A stretch of 64,000 nt of DNA from Pseudomonadota bacterium (GTDB lineage Bacteria; Pseudomonadota; Gammaproteobacteria; Steroidobacterales; Steroidobacteraceae). Under the pieces are notes generated by a model, which was not told the origin of the DNA, ran no database searches, and saw only the letters and a program-made list of their open reading frames with translations. The stretch lies in the NCBI GenBank assembly GCA_016713725.1, contig JADJOO010000003.1, forward strand, positions 124,001 through 188,000, read 5' to 3'. Position numbers and translations under genes: made by a program. Of the stretch, positions 53,080-60,703 are shown one piece after another (position 1 is the stretch's first letter; the number at the start of each line of letters is the position of its first letter).

Positions 53080-53517
53080 TCAGAGCGGATGCGCCTCGGG
53101 TGCGCAACCCGCGTCACGGTACGTTCGCCAGCGGAGGCGGCCCGCCTTTTTGGCGTCTTCGTCGCCGCCGACCACTTCGCAGATTCGAGCATAGGCGGAA
53201 AAGTCTGCGGGCGCATCGGGCGCGAGGTTGATCAGCACATCGCGATGACTGGCGGGAAGGCTGGAGCTGCCCACCACGACCGGAGTGGCCGCGACGACGT
53301 CCGGCTCGCTCGGCCAGACCACATGCGGCACGAAGCTGCGGTCGGCAAAGGTCCACAGCAATTCGTCGAACTCCGCGGTCTCCGCGGCACTGGCGGTGCG
53401 TACGGCCACCCGCAAGCCCTGATCGTAGGCTTTTTCGGCGAGGCGGCACGCCGTGACGAGGCGAGCCCGGCGGTCGGGTTCGCCGAGCGGGTAGAAGTCG
53501 ACTCTTGTCGTGCCCAC
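53080..53517 (-). CDS. holC: DNA polymerase III chi subunit
   Basis: Chi links the clamp loader (through psi) to SSB. The 145-residue protein shows RVDFYPLGEPDRRARLVTACRLAEKAYDQG, split here as RVDFYPL and ACRLAEKAYDQGLRV, then the conserved DELLWTFADRSFVPH and the C-terminal DAKKAGRLRWRTYRDAG. Between pepA and valS, as in E. coli. Starts 18 nt after pepA. Confidence 0.94.
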   Translation of the reverse strand: MGTTRVDFYPLGEPDRRARLVTACRLAEKAYDQGLRVAVRTASAAETAEFDELLWTFADRSFVPHVVWPSEPDVVAATPVVVGSSSLPASHRDVLINLAPDAPADFSAYARICEVVGGDEDAKKAGRLRWRTYRDAGCAPEAHPL

Positions 53518-53535
53518 GGTTCGTGCAGGGCGGCA

Positions 53536-55020
53536 TCAGGCCCGGCCGAGCAGGAAGTCCATCAGCAGGGGCACCGGGCGACCGGTGCTGCCCTTGTGCG
53601 AACCCGTGAGGTACGCCGTGCCCGCGATGTCCAGGTGGGCCCAGTGCAGGCCGTCCGTAAACTTGGCGAGGAAACAGGCGGCCGTAATGGCGCCGCCGTC
53701 GCGACCGCAGGCATTGGCGAAGTCCGCGAAATTGCTCTTGAGCTGCTCGTGGTATTCCTCGGCCATCGGCATGTGCCAGCAGCGGTCCTCGGCACGCAGG
53801 CCGGCTGCGGTGAGTTCACCTGCGAGTTCGTCGTCGTTGCTCATGACGGCGCTCATGTGCGCACCGAGCGCGATCACACAGGCGCCCGTGAGCGTCGCGA
53901 TGTCGACGACCGCCGCCGGCTTGAAGCGGCGTGCATAGGTGAGCGCATCGCACAGGATCAGGCGGCCTTCGGCGTCGGTGTTGAGCACTTCGATGGTCTG
54001 GCCCGACATGCTGCGGACGATGTCGCCCGGCTTCGTCGCACGCCCACCCGGCATGTTCTCGCAGGCCGGAACGATGCCGATGACATTGAGCTTGAGGCCC
54101 ATTTCGGCCGCGGCCTTGATCGCGCCGAAGACGCTGGCAGCGCCCGTCATGTCGAACTTCATCTCGTCCATGCCCGGCGGCTGCTTCAACGAAATACCGC
54201 CGGTGGCGAAGGTGATGCCCTTGCCGACCAGCGCGACGGGCGCCTGGCCCGCGCGACCGCCGTCGTAGCGCATGACGATCAGCTTCGCCGGCTCGTCGGT
54301 GCCGTTGGTGACGGACAGGAACGAACCCATCTTGAGCCGCTTCAGGTCGCGTTCTTCGAGCACCTGCGTCCGCACCGACTTGTACGACCGGGCGAGTTCC
54401 TTCGCCTGCTGCGCGAGGTGGCCCGGCGTGCAGACGTTGGCCGGGAGGTTGGCGAGATCGCGCGTCAGGGCGGAGCCCGCGGCAATCGCCTGGCCATGGT
54501 CCAGGCCGCGTTGCGTGGCCGACTTCTGGCCGGTGTCGGCGATGGCGATGCCGAACGATTTCAATGCCGGATCGGCTGGCTTGCGCGCGCTGCGGATGGC
54601 GGGGACACGGTAGAGTGCAGCGCCGATCGCCTCGGCGGCGAGGCGGGCGTCGTAATAGGCGTCGGGCTCAGCGACCGATTCCGCGAGGTAACTCACGGCG
54701 TCACGGGTACCCGTCCGGGCGACCGCGCCAAGCGCGGCAAGCAGCGCCTTGCGGTACTGCTTGCGGCCAAAGGCGCCCTTCTTGCCGAGTCCGACTACCA
54801 TGACACGTTGGCAGGCGGCGCCTTCCGTATCGATCAGGCGCAGTTCGCCCGCCTTGCCATGCACGTCGCCGCGCTTGATCAACCGGCCGAGGCGTCCGTC
54901 CAGCGCGGAATCGAGTGCAGCGGCGGCACCCGTGAGCCCGCCGCTGCCTTCATGCACGCCGACGATGGCGCAATCGGTCTTCTGACGTTGAGGGGAGGCG
55001 GTGGCGACGAATAGGCGCAT
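53536..55020 (-). CDS. pepA: Cytosol aminopeptidase A (M17)
   Basis: Hexameric leucyl aminopeptidase, in E. coli also a DNA-binding protein for Xer recombination and carAB control. Metal-binding and catalytic motifs: VGKGITFATGGISLKQPPG (Lys and, unusually, Ala where most have Asp-Ser-Gly-Gly context TFDSGG), MKFDMTGAA, CENMPGGRATKPGD and NTDAEGRLILCDAL. The 494-residue length is typical. In the first motif TFATGG replaces the usual TFDSGG or TFDTGG, so one metal-ligand Asp appears to be Ala. Confidence 0.93.
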   Translation of the reverse strand: MRLFVATASPQRQKTDCAIVGVHEGSGGLTGAAAALDSALDGRLGRLIKRGDVHGKAGELRLIDTEGAACQRVMVVGLGKKGAFGRKQYRKALLAALGAVARTGTRDAVSYLAESVAEPDAYYDARLAAEAIGAALYRVPAIRSARKPADPALKSFGIAIADTGQKSATQRGLDHGQAIAAGSALTRDLANLPANVCTPGHLAQQAKELARSYKSVRTQVLEERDLKRLKMGSFLSVTNGTDEPAKLIVMRYDGGRAGQAPVALVGKGITFATGGISLKQPPGMDEMKFDMTGAASVFGAIKAAAEMGLKLNVIGIVPACENMPGGRATKPGDIVRSMSGQTIEVLNTDAEGRLILCDALTYARRFKPAAVVDIATLTGACVIALGAHMSAVMSNDDELAGELTAAGLRAEDRCWHMPMAEEYHEQLKSNFADFANACGRDGGAITAACFLAKFTDGLHWAHLDIAGTAYLTGSHKGSTGRPVPLLMDFLLGRA

Positions 55021-55135
55021 CGGTCAGTCCTTTGTGCGGATGGCTTCCGGCCCGGGTCGAGTTTGTACCCGGCCGCCGGTTCGCCCGTTAAACTGAGCGC
55101 GCGAGTTTACCGATTCCTGCCGAGGCCCGCGAACT

Positions 55136-56251
55136 TTGCTCAATCGCCTGGACCGATATCTGCTGCGCGAAGTGACCTTGACCTTCGTCGCGGTCACTGG
55201 CGTGTTGCTGATCGTGCTGCTTTCCAACCAGTTCGCGCGGGTGCTAGGGCAGGCGGCAGCGAACGGGTTTCCCACAAGCATCGTGCTGACTCTGATCGGC
55301 CTCACGACGCTGCAGCAGCTCACCGTGCTCGTGCCGATCGGCCTGTTCCTCGGCATCGTGCTGGCGCTCGGCCGCCTGTACCACGAGAGCGAAATGACGG
55401 CGATGACGGCCTGTGGCGTCGGGCCATTGCGGATTTACCGGCCGATCGCGCTGCTGGCGGTGGTCGTGGCGGCCCTGCTCGCGGTGCTGTCCTACCGCAT
55501 CGTGCCGGCTGCCTGGATCCGGTCAAACGATGTTCGACTCGAGGCGACGCGGGCTGCGCAGTTCGGCGCGCTCACGCCGGGTCGCTTCCGCAGCTTCGCC
55601 GGCGGCGAAGCAGTGTTCTACGCCGAGCGCGTCGAGAAGACAGGCGAGCTGTACGGTGTGTTCGTGCAGCGCAGTGCCGGCGACAGGATAGAGATTGCGA
55701 TGGCCGAAAGGGCGGTGCAGCGCGGCGCGGGTCAGCCCGAGCAGATGTTCATCCTGTATGACGGGCGTCGATACGAAGGTGTACCCGGCACGCCGAACTG
55801 GCGCATCGTGGAGTTTCGCGAGCACGGGATTCCGGTGCGCCTGCCTGAGGCGAAGGAGGGCAGGAACAAGATCGAGATGAGGAGCACGGCGGCGCTGATG
55901 GCGTCGGACGATCCGAAAGATCGCGCCGAGTTCGCGTGGCGCACGGCGGTGCCCGTCATGGCGCTCGTGCTGATGGTGCTTGCGGTACCGCTCGCCCGCC
56001 TGCGCCCGCGCCAGGGACGGTTCGCCCGTGTCGCTTACGCGGTGCTCGCGTACTTCATGTATTCGAACCTGCTGGCGGCGGTGCGCGTCTGGATCCAGAA
56101 GGATGCGGCGGGCGGACAACTGGGCCTCTGGTGGGTCCATCTCGTGCCGCTCGCGCTCGCCGCATGGCTGCTCTGGAGTGAAATCCACCCCGGCAAACCA
56201 TGGCTCAAGCGCTGGCGACGGCGTCCGGCGAGCGCCACGTCGACAGGCTGA
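55136..56251 (+). CDS. lptF: LPS export permease LptF
   Basis: Inner-membrane component of the LptB2FG transporter that extracts LPS. N-terminal LNRLDRYLLREVTLTFVAVT, helices VLLIVLLSNQFARVL and LVPIGLFLGIVLALGRLYHE, a periplasmic jelly-roll domain (about residues 120-260), then AVPVMALVLMVLAVPLARLRPRQGRFA. The 371-residue length is typical. It appears to use a TTG start at 55136. It diverges from pepA over 115 nt. Confidence 0.94.
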   Translation: MLNRLDRYLLREVTLTFVAVTGVLLIVLLSNQFARVLGQAAANGFPTSIVLTLIGLTTLQQLTVLVPIGLFLGIVLALGRLYHESEMTAMTACGVGPLRIYRPIALLAVVVAALLAVLSYRIVPAAWIRSNDVRLEATRAAQFGALTPGRFRSFAGGEAVFYAERVEKTGELYGVFVQRSAGDRIEIAMAERAVQRGAGQPEQMFILYDGRRYEGVPGTPNWRIVEFREHGIPVRLPEAKEGRNKIEMRSTAALMASDDPKDRAEFAWRTAVPVMALVLMVLAVPLARLRPRQGRFARVAYAVLAYFMYSNLLAAVRVWIQKDAAGGQLGLWWVHLVPLALAAWLLWSEIHPGKPWLKRWRRRPASATSTG

Positions 56252-56263
56252 GGTCGCGCCATC

Positions 56264-57340
56264 ATGATGGGAGTTCTCAGCCGTTACCTGATCCGCACCG
56301 TGCTCGGTTATACCGCGCTGGTCATGATCGTGCTGCTCGCGCTCGGCGCGCTGTTCATGTTCATCGGCCAGCAGGACGACATCGGTGTCGGCAACTACAC
56401 GGCTACGCAGGCGCTGCTGTTCGTCGCCCTGAACCTGCCGAGTTACCTGTTCCAGTTGCTGCCTGTGGCGGCATTGATCGGCTCGCTGCTCGGTCTCGGC
56501 AACCTGGCGCGCGGCAGTGAGCTCATCGTCATGCGCTCCGCGGGTGTGACCACACTGCGTTTTTGCCTGTGGCTCGGCATGGCCGGCGTGGTCCTGTCGT
56601 CGCTGATGTACGTCATCGGTGAATACGTCGCCCCGCCGCTCGGGCAATACGCGCGGCAGTTGAAGGTTTTTGCAAAGTTCGACGAGTTCGCCCTCGCGGG
56701 CAACCGCGCGACGTGGGTGCGTGACGGCGACACCATCATCAGCGTCGACCAGCAATCTGCCAGAACTCGCTTCGGCGGTATCAAGGTATTCCAGGTCGAT
56801 CGCGAACGCCGCCTTGTGAGCGTCGGCCGCGCCGAGTCGGCGAGCGTCAAGGGTGACAAGGTCTGGCGGCTGGAGAAATATGTCGGCACCTCGTTTGCGC
56901 CGGATTCGCTCACGGCCACCGTCGATCGCGCAGGCGAGCGCGACGTGCGTACGTCGTTGTCGTCGGAGTTCCTCGGTCTTGCCATCGCGGAGCCTGACAC
57001 GATGGGATTGCGTGACCTGCGCGACTACATCGCGCACCTGCAGCGCAACGAACTGCAGTCGGACCGGTTCGAGGCAGCCTACTGGTCACGCCTGGCGCGG
57101 TTCGTTGCGGTGCTGCTGGTGATCATGCTGGCGCTGCCGTTCTGCGTGGGGTCGCTGCGCAATTCGGGGCAGGGCGCGCGCACCGTGATCGGCGTGCTGA
57201 TCGGTGCGGGATTCGTGCTGCTGAGCCAGACACTCGAGAGCAGCGGGGAGTTGTTCAGCTTGCCGCCCTGGGTGGTGGGCTGGCTCCCGACGGCGTTGCT
57301 CGGCTTGGTGACGGGAACGCTGCTCTGGCGTAACCGCTGA
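56264..57340 (+). CDS. lptG: LPS export permease LptG
   Basis: Partner of LptF. It starts MGVLSRYLIRTVLGYTALVM, has SELIVMRSAGVTTLRFCLW (coupling-helix region), a periplasmic domain, and C-terminal helices ALPFCVGSLRNSGQGARTVIG and WLPTALLGLVTGTLLWRNR. At 358 residues it has normal length. Twelve nucleotides separate it from lptF. A long imperfect fold-back structure begins almost immediately after the stop. Confidence 0.95.
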   Translation: MMGVLSRYLIRTVLGYTALVMIVLLALGALFMFIGQQDDIGVGNYTATQALLFVALNLPSYLFQLLPVAALIGSLLGLGNLARGSELIVMRSAGVTTLRFCLWLGMAGVVLSSLMYVIGEYVAPPLGQYARQLKVFAKFDEFALAGNRATWVRDGDTIISVDQQSARTRFGGIKVFQVDRERRLVSVGRAESASVKGDKVWRLEKYVGTSFAPDSLTATVDRAGERDVRTSLSSEFLGLAIAEPDTMGLRDLRDYIAHLQRNELQSDRFEAAYWSRLARFVAVLLVIMLALPFCVGSLRNSGQGARTVIGVLIGAGFVLLSQTLESSGELFSLPPWVVGWLPTALLGLVTGTLLWRNR

Positions 57341-57431
57341 GTCGCGGTTGGATTCCGTGGCTACCGTTCGAAGCGGTATGCCATTGCCAGCTTTCGGTCT
57401 CGCTGATTTTGCTGACGGGCGGCAAAGCAAG

Positions 57432-57505
57432 GCGCCCGGTCCGGTTTCCGTTCCGGCGAGCGGAAAGGCAGACACGCTCGCCGGAACGGAAACCGGGCCG
57501 GGCGC
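57432..57505 (-). repeat. Fold-back element 4 with conserved 18-nt centre and very long arms
   Basis: Core arms 57432-57459 and 57478-57505 are complementary with one mismatch in 28. The centre read on the minus strand is GCGTGTCTGCCTTTCCGC (57460-57477), identical to element 1. Imperfect complementarity carries on much further: left sequence GGATTCC...TTCGAAGCGG near 57350-57377 matches right sequence around 57560-57590 in inverse orientation. The whole structure therefore spans roughly 57345-57590 and fills most of the lptG-RDD gap. Confidence 0.85.
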
Positions 57506-57522
57506 TGCGGGCAGGCGCCTGA

Positions 57523-57550
57523 GCAAATTTTCGGCGGACCGAAAATTTGC
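57523..57550. repeat. Perfect 12-bp hairpin within the right arm of element 4
   Basis: GCAAATTTTCGG, loop CGGA, CCGAAAATTTGC. The A/T-rich arms stand out from the surrounding GC-rich DNA. No U-run follows on either strand, so it is not a standard intrinsic terminator. Confidence 0.7.
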
Positions 57551-57748
57551 ACGGCGCAGCGGCGTCGAAGCGGCGCACCGAATCCAGCGCGATGTGCCGA
57601 TGGCACGAACGGTTAACCAAAATGAAGGTATGAGCGACTGAGTTGCATCACCACGGTTTACCCACGGTGGCAGACATAGGATTTGGTTCGCGCCGCTGCG
57701 GACTTTCGTGCCGGCTCTCCTGCTTGACTCCACTTGCGCCGTGCGATC

Positions 57749-57819
57749 CGGTAAATTGGGGACGTTCACCTATTTCCCGATGGAATTAGGTGAAATAGGT
57801 GAGCGTCCCCAATTTACCG
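57749..57819. repeat. GGTAAATTGGGGACG-type palindrome (28-bp arms)
   Basis: Arms 57749-57776 and 57792-57819 pair at 27 of 28 positions around a 15-nt spacer. The outermost sequence CGGTAAATTGGGGACG is of the kind seen in REP-like palindromes dispersed in environmental proteobacteria. It sits 14 nt from the stop of the RDD gene (minus strand) and could terminate or stabilise that transcript. No transposase gene is nearby. Confidence 0.75.
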
Positions 57820-57832
57820 AATCGAACGCCTG

Positions 57833-58336
57833 TCACTTCGCAACCTTCCGTGCCTTAGGCAATACAACGACTCGCGACCGCGAAAGCTGGTCATGCCAGG
57901 TGCGGCGGTCACGATCGAACAGCGCCCACACCCAGCCGAGACCCGCCGGCAACCAGGAGAGCACGCTCGCGCCGAGGCGCACGACCACGTCCCGCCACGT
58001 CAGCAGGAACCCGTCGTCGCGCTGCACGCGCAAGCGCCAGGAAGCCATGCCCAGCGTCTGCCCGCGCTGGGTCCAGGGCAAGCCGAAGTAGGCAAGGATG
58101 GCGACGACGAGCGCCGCCCAGTACGGCAGCGCAACCAGGGGGGTGCGGTTCCATGTCACTGCCTCGCCACCGGTGAACGGCAGGAAGCACGCGGTGACGA
58201 TCATCAGTACCGCCAGGACCAGCAGACCGTCGTAGACCATCGCCGCGAGTCGTCGCAGCAAGCCGGCGGTCGGCAGCGCGGCTGCCGCAGTGGCGATAGC
58301 TCTGACGGGATCTTCGTCCGGGCTGGTCACGGGCAA
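57833..58336 (-). CDS. RDD family membrane protein
   Basis: A 167-residue protein with an RDD domain: AGLLRRLAAMVYDGLLVLAVLM (Arg and Asp in the first helix), two further helices, then QTLGMASWRLRVQRDDG, and RRTWHDQLSRSRVVVLP at the C-terminus with the conserved Asp. Function is unknown; some relatives are thought to be antiporter components. Start TTG or GTG at about 58336. No operon partner. Confidence 0.85.
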   Translation of the reverse strand: MPVTSPDEDPVRAIATAAAALPTAGLLRRLAAMVYDGLLVLAVLMIVTACFLPFTGGEAVTWNRTPLVALPYWAALVVAILAYFGLPWTQRGQTLGMASWRLRVQRDDGFLLTWRDVVVRLGASVLSWLPAGLGWVWALFDRDRRTWHDQLSRSRVVVLPKARKVAK

Positions 58337-58496
58337 TTCAGGAACTTGATGACGGGATCCAGGTTCGGCATGAGAAGTATTCGTGCGCGGCGTGAAGGGC
58401 CGGTACGATCGGGTGTAACGGTAGGCGAAAAATCTGTGCGCGTCACGGTGTTCCAGAGCGGAGGCCGGTCGTTGCCCGGTGACGAACGAGGCGACG

Positions 58497-59189
58497 ATGA
58501 GTCTGAGGCATGCCGACGGTCCGGCAACTGCGACAGCGCTGGTCTGGGACTGGCCGCTGCGCGCCTTCCACTGGTCGCTCGTGCTGGCCGTCGCAGGTTC
58601 GTTCGCAACGCACTATGCGGGGATCGAGTGGTTCGACTGGCATCGCCGGTGCGGCTATGTCGTCGTGGTACTGATCGGATTCCGGCTCGCCTGGGGTTTC
58701 GTGGGTCCCCGATACTCGCGGTTCTCGACGTTCCTGCGTGGACCAGCAGTGGTGATCGAACACCTGCGTGGCCGGCATCCGTACCCGGTAGCGGGCCACA
58801 ATCCCGTCGGTGCGGTCAGCGTGCTCGCATTCCTGGGGTCGCTGGCGATGCAGGCGGGCACGGGGCTGTTCGCCAACGATGAAATCGCGAACGCGGGTCC
58901 GTTCTATGGGTGGGTGACGCTGGCGACCAGCAACCGCCTCACCTCGCTGCACGATCTAAATTCCAGCATCCTGATCGCGCTGATTGCCGCGCATCTCATT
59001 GCCATCGCCTGGTACGACGGACTGCGGCGGATTGGGTTGGTGCGCGCATTCTGGACGGGCCGCAAGACAGGCGCGGAGGGCATCCGTTCCTCACGTGGCG
59101 GACTCGCGCTTGCGATCGTGATGGCGTTGATCGTCGCACTGGCGCTCGCGATCCGTGCGGCGCCAGAGGCGTCGGTCAGCTTCTTCTAG
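58497..59189 (+). CDS. Cytochrome b561-type di-haem membrane protein
   Basis: A 230-residue protein with four to five membrane helices. Candidate haem ligands are the His of VWDWPLRAFHWSLV (helix 1), the His of WFDWHRRCGYVVV (helix 2), and His residues in SLHDLNSSILIALIAAHLIAI, as in the Ni/Fe-hydrogenase or cytochrome b561 family. ATG 58497 is chosen over an upstream GTG (58479). A cytochrome c' gene lies opposite and convergent; such pairs of soluble cytochrome c and membrane cytochrome b are common. Confidence 0.85.
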   Translation: MSLRHADGPATATALVWDWPLRAFHWSLVLAVAGSFATHYAGIEWFDWHRRCGYVVVVLIGFRLAWGFVGPRYSRFSTFLRGPAVVIEHLRGRHPYPVAGHNPVGAVSVLAFLGSLAMQAGTGLFANDEIANAGPFYGWVTLATSNRLTSLHDLNSSILIALIAAHLIAIAWYDGLRRIGLVRAFWTGRKTGAEGIRSSRGGLALAIVMALIVALALAIRAAPEASVSFF

Positions 59190-59236
59190 GGCGCGGGTCG
59201 TTCCAGGAAACGAAGCTGGCGCCGAGGCCGCGCCGG

Positions 59237-59704
59237 TCAGTCGGCTCGATACTTGTCGTGGCACGCCTTGCAAGTGTTGGCGGTGTCGAAGAACGCCGCC
59301 TTGCTTTTCGCAAAGTCGCCGGCCCTCGCCACGGTGGCCAGCGTGGCGCTGCGGTCGACGAGGTCTTTCATCTTCGCGTCGAAGTCCGCGCGGTTGGCCC
59401 ACATCGCAGGCTTCAGATCCGAGTGCGGCAGGTGCCTGGTTTCAGCCGCGAAACCTTCACTCAGCATCGGTGCGATCAGGGCGACGCGGTCGGCACGCTT
59501 GGCGAACTCGGCCGCGTCGTAAGGCACCTTGCCCTGCGCCATCGCGCCCATCGGGCCGAAGTTCCAGGCCATCACCTGGTACAGCGACTTGCGGTACTTG
59601 AGCGCCTGCTCGCCCTTCGACGGCGGGCCGTCGGCCTGCACGGCGCCTGCAAACAGGCACGTAGTCGCGAGCAGACCGATTGCGAACGGACGGGAACACT
59701 TCAT
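59237..59704 (-). CDS. Cytochrome c'
   Basis: Periplasmic four-helix cytochrome of 155 residues with a signal peptide (PFAIGLLATTCLFAGAVQA, cut near ADG). The haem-binding motif CKACH lies near the C-terminus (NTCKACHDKYRAD), typical of class II cytochromes. Conserved KYRKSLYQVMAWNFGPMGAM in helix A is also characteristic. Function may be NO binding or electron transfer; it converges with the cytochrome b gene. Confidence 0.92.
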   Translation of the reverse strand: MKCSRPFAIGLLATTCLFAGAVQADGPPSKGEQALKYRKSLYQVMAWNFGPMGAMAQGKVPYDAAEFAKRADRVALIAPMLSEGFAAETRHLPHSDLKPAMWANRADFDAKMKDLVDRSATLATVARAGDFAKSKAAFFDTANTCKACHDKYRAD

Positions 59705-59794
59705 GGGTGGGTCGTTCCTTCAAGCGGCGGTCCTCGGGGGAACCGCGAAGGTACCGCAGGCCGCGTGACGGTGTCACGACGGCAAGGCTGGCAA

Positions 59795-60538
59795 TCAACC
59801 CGTGCGACGCGATATGGCGAGAATGTCAGCGCGATACGCGCGCAGGATCTTCCAGATCGCGGTCTCGGACGGGCGATCGGCCATCCTGGCGATCAGTCCG
59901 GCGAGCGCCGGCCACTCGCGCCCCCACTCGAGCATGCGAACTGCATCGGCGATCACCTGCTGTGTCATCGCATCCGTGGGCGGGGACAGCGACGCCGGGG
60001 CGGCTGCGGGACGAGCGGCGGGTTGCGGAGTGGGTGCCGCTGCCGGTGGGGTACGGGACCGTGTCGGCCGCTTGTGTGCTCCGGTGGACGACTTGTGTGT
60101 CGCGCTCGCCTGTCTGACTTTGGTCGAGGCGGGCACGGCACTGGCGTTACCGCGATTCGGGGCAGCCTTGGACACGGCACGAATCCGTGGTTGCTCCACT
60201 GTTGCGGACATGCCCGAATCGGGTGCCTTACCCGTCGCCATTGGGATGAAGCGCTCAAGGTGTTCCGAGCCGAGCAGGCTCGTCAGGAACGACATCAACT
60301 CGAGCGACTCGGCAAATTTCGAGTCACCCGCGTCGCGGCGCTCGTTGAGGTGCCGCTTCAGGTCCAGCAAGCGGGTGCGGGCGAGATTGACGACCAACGC
60401 ATTCGGTCGCTGGTGCTTCGGCCAGGTCTCGGCACGTGCATACGCGGCGTCGTCCAGTTTCAGATATCGCAGGTGCAATTCGACGCTCGCCAGCCAGCGA
60501 TCGAGCAACTCCTCCACGCGCTTGTCAGTCGTCGACAT
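59795..60538 (-). CDS. Unrecognised protein with Ala/Pro-rich linker
   Basis: A 247-residue protein I do not recognise. The N-terminal helical domain (about residues 1-100) includes VEELLDRWLASVELHLRYLKL and RTRLLDLKRHLNER. A Ser/Thr/Ala/Pro-rich basic linker spans about 105-190. A C-terminal helical domain (about 190-247) contains MTQQVIADAVRMLEWGREWP and TAIWKILRAYRADIL. There is no signal peptide or membrane segment. Coding-like composition and a consistent frame support a real gene. Confidence 0.6.
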   Translation of the reverse strand: MSTTDKRVEELLDRWLASVELHLRYLKLDDAAYARAETWPKHQRPNALVVNLARTRLLDLKRHLNERRDAGDSKFAESLELMSFLTSLLGSEHLERFIPMATGKAPDSGMSATVEQPRIRAVSKAAPNRGNASAVPASTKVRQASATHKSSTGAHKRPTRSRTPPAAAPTPQPAARPAAAPASLSPPTDAMTQQVIADAVRMLEWGREWPALAGLIARMADRPSETAIWKILRAYRADILAISRRTG

Positions 60539-60670
60539 CGTGCCTGAACCCCGTCCTGTGGTCGGAGTCTAGCGGGCAGGGCGCGCCTTGCCCTGGCCCG
60601 GTTCGCAAAGCCGTGACCCGCCTCGCAGTTCGAGTCCGGCACGATTTTCGGTCGATGGGGTTGCCAACTT

Positions 60671-60703
60671 TCCATATATGAGACATAGTGTCCCATATAT
60701 GGA
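60671..60703 (+). promoter_or_regulatory. 33-bp near-perfect palindrome at the start of the DUF6502 gene (operator candidate)
   Basis: The left half TCCATATATGAGACA and right half TGTCCCATATATGGA are complementary with one mismatch around a TAG centre. It lies exactly over both possible start codons (ATG at 60678 and 60699). No Shine-Dalgarno sequence precedes either ATG. A dimeric repressor bound here would block transcription or translation initiation; the neighbouring DUF6502 protein is an obvious candidate. Confidence 0.6.

Noticed and set aside
1886..57505. CRISPR array or phase-variable invertible segment as the explanation of the palindromes
   Set aside because: The copies are dispersed rather than regularly spaced, have no spacers, and no recombinase or cas gene is present.
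57348..57641. Short open frames through fold-back element 4
   Set aside because: They simply translate the inverted repeat and show no protein features.
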